Part shown: positions 4,796 through 7,122 of the stretch, one piece after another
Layout of the letters: every line of letters starts with the position of its first letter
Numbering within the stretch: the first letter of the stretch is position 1
NCBI GenBank assembly: GCA_913040765.1
Contig: CAJWIA010000071.1
Span: forward strand, 1 to 7,122
Reading direction: 5' to 3'
Length of the DNA stretch: 7,122 nucleotides
Origin: an uncultured Anaerolineales bacterium
GTDB taxonomy: Bacteria; Chloroflexota; Anaerolineae; Anaerolineales; UBA11657
Notes under the pieces: generated by a model
Database searches by the model: none
What the model was told of the DNA's origin: nothing
Seen by the model: only the letters and a program-made list of their open reading frames with translations
Program-made: the position numbers and the translations under genes

Positions 4796-7122
4796 ATGCG
4801 TAAAAATAGATATTTTGTTCACAGAGTGGCAGTAGTTGGTTCAGGTACTATGGGAGCCGGTATTGCTGCTCTTCTAGCAGGTGCAGGATTTCCCGTACTT
4901 TTATTGGACGTAGTTCCTGGTGAGCTTACCGATCAAGAACGAGCACTTGGCCTATCCCTTCAAGATTCGGTGGTGCGCAATAGGATTGTCTGTGACAATC
5001 TTCTAAAGAGTCATAATATATTTTATGCGAAACGCGATATGGAACTAATTACCATTGGCAATTTGGAAGATGATTTCGAACAATTGACTTCTGTGGACTG
5101 GGTTGTGGAAGCAATTGTAGAGAATATTGAACTCAAAAAACAGTTTTTTCAAGCTCTTGATAGAATTAGACCCATTGAACAAATTGTCTCTACTAACACT
5201 TCTGGATTGCCGATTCACGAACTTTCTGTAGATAGATCTGATGAATTCAAAAGCAACTTTTTAGGCGTTCATTTTTTCAATCCTCCGCGTCATATGAAAT
5301 TGTTGGAGATCATACCTACTTCTGAGACTAATGCAGAATTAGTTGACTTTTTTTGTAGCTATGTCAGTAGACGTATTGGAAAAAATGTCGTGTTGTGCAA
5401 AGACACCCCTAGTTTTATTGCCAATCGCATAGGATTAGCTAACAACTTTTGGCGTATGAGTTATGCGATGGATAATGGATATACCGTTGAAGAAGTCGAT
5501 GCAATAGGTGGAATGTTAATGGGATATCCGAGTACGGCTGTGTTTCGTTTGATGGATTTGGTTGGTATAGATGTGATTCATATGATTGGTTCCAATATTA
5601 ACCAAATGTTACCAATGGATTTTGCAGGACTAAAAAAGGATAGTACTCTGGAAAAGGCTTTGAGTAGAATGCTTGAGCACAATTGGATTGGTAACAAGGT
5701 GAAGGCTGGGTTTTACAAACAGATTTTGCTTGATGGCCATGGTAAGCAATTCTGGCCACTAGATTTTGAAAATATGACTCACAACAGTCCGTCAGCAGTG
5801 CATTTTGAATCGCTGGAAAAAATAAGAGAAATTGGTGATTTGGGTCAACGGCTGCGTACTTGGCTAACTTACAATGATCGCGCTAGTGATTATGTGTGGC
5901 ACACTTTAGCTTTCCTGTTTAGCTATGTGAGCACTAAAGTATTAGAAATATCCAATGATCTAATTTCTGTTGATAATGCCATGCGATGGGGATATATGAT
6001 GGACAGTGGCCCATTTGAGGTTTGGGACATGCTAGGTGTTGCAAATACTGTTGATCGTATGAAAACTGATGGTTACACCGTTGATCCCTGGGTTACAGAA
6101 ATGATTGTTTCTGGCAACAGTTCATTTTATCGTGAATGTAATGGTAGCAGAGAGCAATATGATTGGATTTCGGGTGAATATGTGTCGTTGTCCTCCAACT
6201 ATCCGCTAGTCAATTTTAGTATTCTTAATGAGAAACCTAGAAAATTAGAAGCAAATAGTGATGCTACTTTGTTTGACATTGGGAGTGATGTACTGCAATT
6301 GGAATTTCATAGTAAGGCAAATACTATTGGGATAGATACACTCGAAATAATTCAGACTTCTCTCAATCATATAGAGGCTAGTGACAAAGTGTTGGGATTA
6401 GTAATAGGCAATCAGGGAAAAATGTTTAGTGCCGGAGCCAACGTTGATATTTTGGTTAATATGTCTGATAGTGATCGAACGAATGCTTCAGTAAATCAGT
6501 TTATATGTCAATTTCAAAATACTATGCAAAAAATTAGATATTGTACAAAGCCAGTGGTTGCAGCTCCATTTGGTCTTACACTTGGTGGTGCTGCTGAATT
6601 AGTCCTCGCGTCTAGTCGTGTTGTGGCAAACGTTGAACTAAGAATGGGCTTAGTAGAAGTGGGGATCGGTCTTATTCCTGCTGGAGGAGGATGCAAGGAG
6701 ATTTTGCGTCGATTAGTAAATCCTCTTATGCGTATACCTAGTGCTGATCCCATACCTTTTGTTCGAAATGCTTTTGAGATGATACGGACATCACAGGTTA
6801 GTAACAGTGCGTTTGATGCACAAGAGGTTGGATTTATGCATTTGGGTGATCGTATTGTTTTAGATAAGAATAGATTGCTTAGTGAAGCAAAAGCAGAGGT
6901 TGTACACATGTCACAGAGCAATTATTCTCCTCCAAGGGCTGAAAAGATTTATGTGGGTGGGCAGAATATGGCGGCAGTGCTTACTTCTGATCTATTTCAA
7001 ATGTATGAGGCAAAACATATAACTGACCATGACTTAGTAGTCGGGCAAAAACTAGGCTGGATTTTATCTGGCGGTGACATCACTGCATCACAATTTGTTG
7101 ATGAACAGTATATTCTGGATTT
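4796..7122 (+). CDS. fadN: FadN-type 3-hydroxyacyl-CoA dehydrogenase/enoyl-CoA hydratase fusion, 3' end outside window
   Basis: One uninterrupted frame gives 775 residues and runs off the right edge. It follows Bacillus FadN (about 790 residues) along its whole length, so roughly the last 35 residues are missing. It carries two steps of fatty-acid beta-oxidation: hydration of enoyl-CoA and NAD-dependent oxidation of 3-hydroxyacyl-CoA. The dehydrogenase comes first, the reverse of FadB/FadJ. Its NAD loop GSGTMGAG is at 15-22 and the catalytic set S136, H159 (GVHFFNP), E171 and N210 (IANRIG) is intact. C-terminal dehydrogenase domains span about 207-307 and 355-430. The hydratase part (about 495-690) has the oxyanion segment FSAGAN (544-549), LGGAAE (596-601) with Glu601, and MGLVEVGIG (617-625) with Glu621, matching the two catalytic glutamates. 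The third glycine of the usual GGG is Ala599. An in-frame TGA at 4784 limits the start to the ATG at 4796, which lacks a Shine-Dalgarno sequence. In Bacillus, thiolase and acyl-CoA dehydrogenase genes follow fadN. Confidence 0.92.
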   Translation, partial: MRKNRYFVHRVAVVGSGTMGAGIAALLAGAGFPVLLLDVVPGELTDQERALGLSLQDSVVRNRIVCDNLLKSHNIFYAKRDMELITIGNLEDDFEQLTSVDWVVEAIVENIELKKQFFQALDRIRPIEQIVSTNTSGLPIHELSVDRSDEFKSNFLGVHFFNPPRHMKLLEIIPTSETNAELVDFFCSYVSRRIGKNVVLCKDTPSFIANRIGLANNFWRMSYAMDNGYTVEEVDAIGGMLMGYPSTAVFRLMDLVGIDVIHMIGSNINQMLPMDFAGLKKDSTLEKALSRMLEHNWIGNKVKAGFYKQILLDGHGKQFWPLDFENMTHNSPSAVHFESLEKIREIGDLGQRLRTWLTYNDRASDYVWHTLAFLFSYVSTKVLEISNDLISVDNAMRWGYMMDSGPFEVWDMLGVANTVDRMKTDGYTVDPWVTEMIVSGNSSFYRECNGSREQYDWISGEYVSLSSNYPLVNFSILNEKPRKLEANSDATLFDIGSDVLQLEFHSKANTIGIDTLEIIQTSLNHIEASDKVLGLVIGNQGKMFSAGANVDILVNMSDSDRTNASVNQFICQFQNTMQKIRYCTKPVVAAPFGLTLGGAAELVLASSRVVANVELRMGLVEVGIGLIPAGGGCKEILRRLVNPLMRIPSADPIPFVRNAFEMIRTSQVSNSAFDAQEVGFMHLGDRIVLDKNRLLSEAKAEVVHMSQSNYSPPRAEKIYVGGQNMAAVLTSDLFQMYEAKHITDHDLVVGQKLGWILSGGDITASQFVDEQYILD

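Noticed and set aside
4768..4798. TTGACA as a promoter for the FadN-type gene
   Set aside because: The hexamer is consensus, but at 17-nt spacing the -10 position reads ATCATA and overlaps the ATG, so transcription would begin inside the gene. No alternative -10 fits.
6514..6921. Minus-strand open frame of 135 codons
   Set aside because: It lies antisense within the hydratase domain of the FadN-type gene, whose + strand frame matches a known family throughout; the antisense product has no recognisable feature.

Overview
This 7.1 kb window is AT-rich, gene-dense bacterial DNA with six protein-coding genes, no RNA genes, no mobile elements and no CRISPR array. The combination of a long-type LysE-family exporter, a COG3375 acetyltransferase, an N-succinylamino acid racemase-type enolase-superfamily enzyme and a Bacillus FadN-type fused beta-oxidation protein resembles Chloroflexota (SAR202-like Dehalococcoidia), Deinococcus-Thermus or Firmicutes. 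A low-GC environmental Chloroflexota genome is my best guess, but it rests on general family resemblance only and is low confidence.

Layout, left to right. (1) A six-helix LysE/RhtB-type amino-acid exporter on the + strand (7-609), possibly cut by the left edge. (2) Converging on it with a 13-nt gap is a minus-strand cluster transcribed right to left: a short-chain dehydrogenase (3432-2725), a COG3375 GNAT N-acyltransferase (2667-1807) and a MalY/PatB-type PLP enzyme (1792-623). The last two are spaced for translational coupling. (3) A 158-bp divergent promoter region (3433-3590) has a perfect -10 box on each strand and a 6-bp-arm inverted repeat roughly midway between them. (4) On the + strand follows an enolase-superfamily enzyme of the OSBS/NSAR type (3591-4697) with all catalytic residues intact. 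(5) After a 98-bp gap comes a large gene (4796 to the right edge) encoding 3-hydroxyacyl-CoA dehydrogenase fused to enoyl-CoA hydratase in FadN order. It is open to the window end and lacks only about its last 35 residues by comparison with FadN.

How they may work together. In Geobacillus an NSAR-type racemase is co-encoded with a GNAT succinyltransferase and an M20 desuccinylase, which together convert D-amino acids irreversibly to L-amino acids through N-succinyl intermediates. Here the racemase and a GNAT of a family found beside such racemases share a divergent promoter region, next to a PLP C-S lyase-type enzyme and an amino-acid exporter. The reading I favour is an amino-acid stereo-inversion or salvage locus, possibly for sulfur-containing or D-amino acids. 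The deacylase that would complete the pathway is not in the window. The FadN-type gene is probably a separate fatty-acid or acyl-CoA degradation unit.
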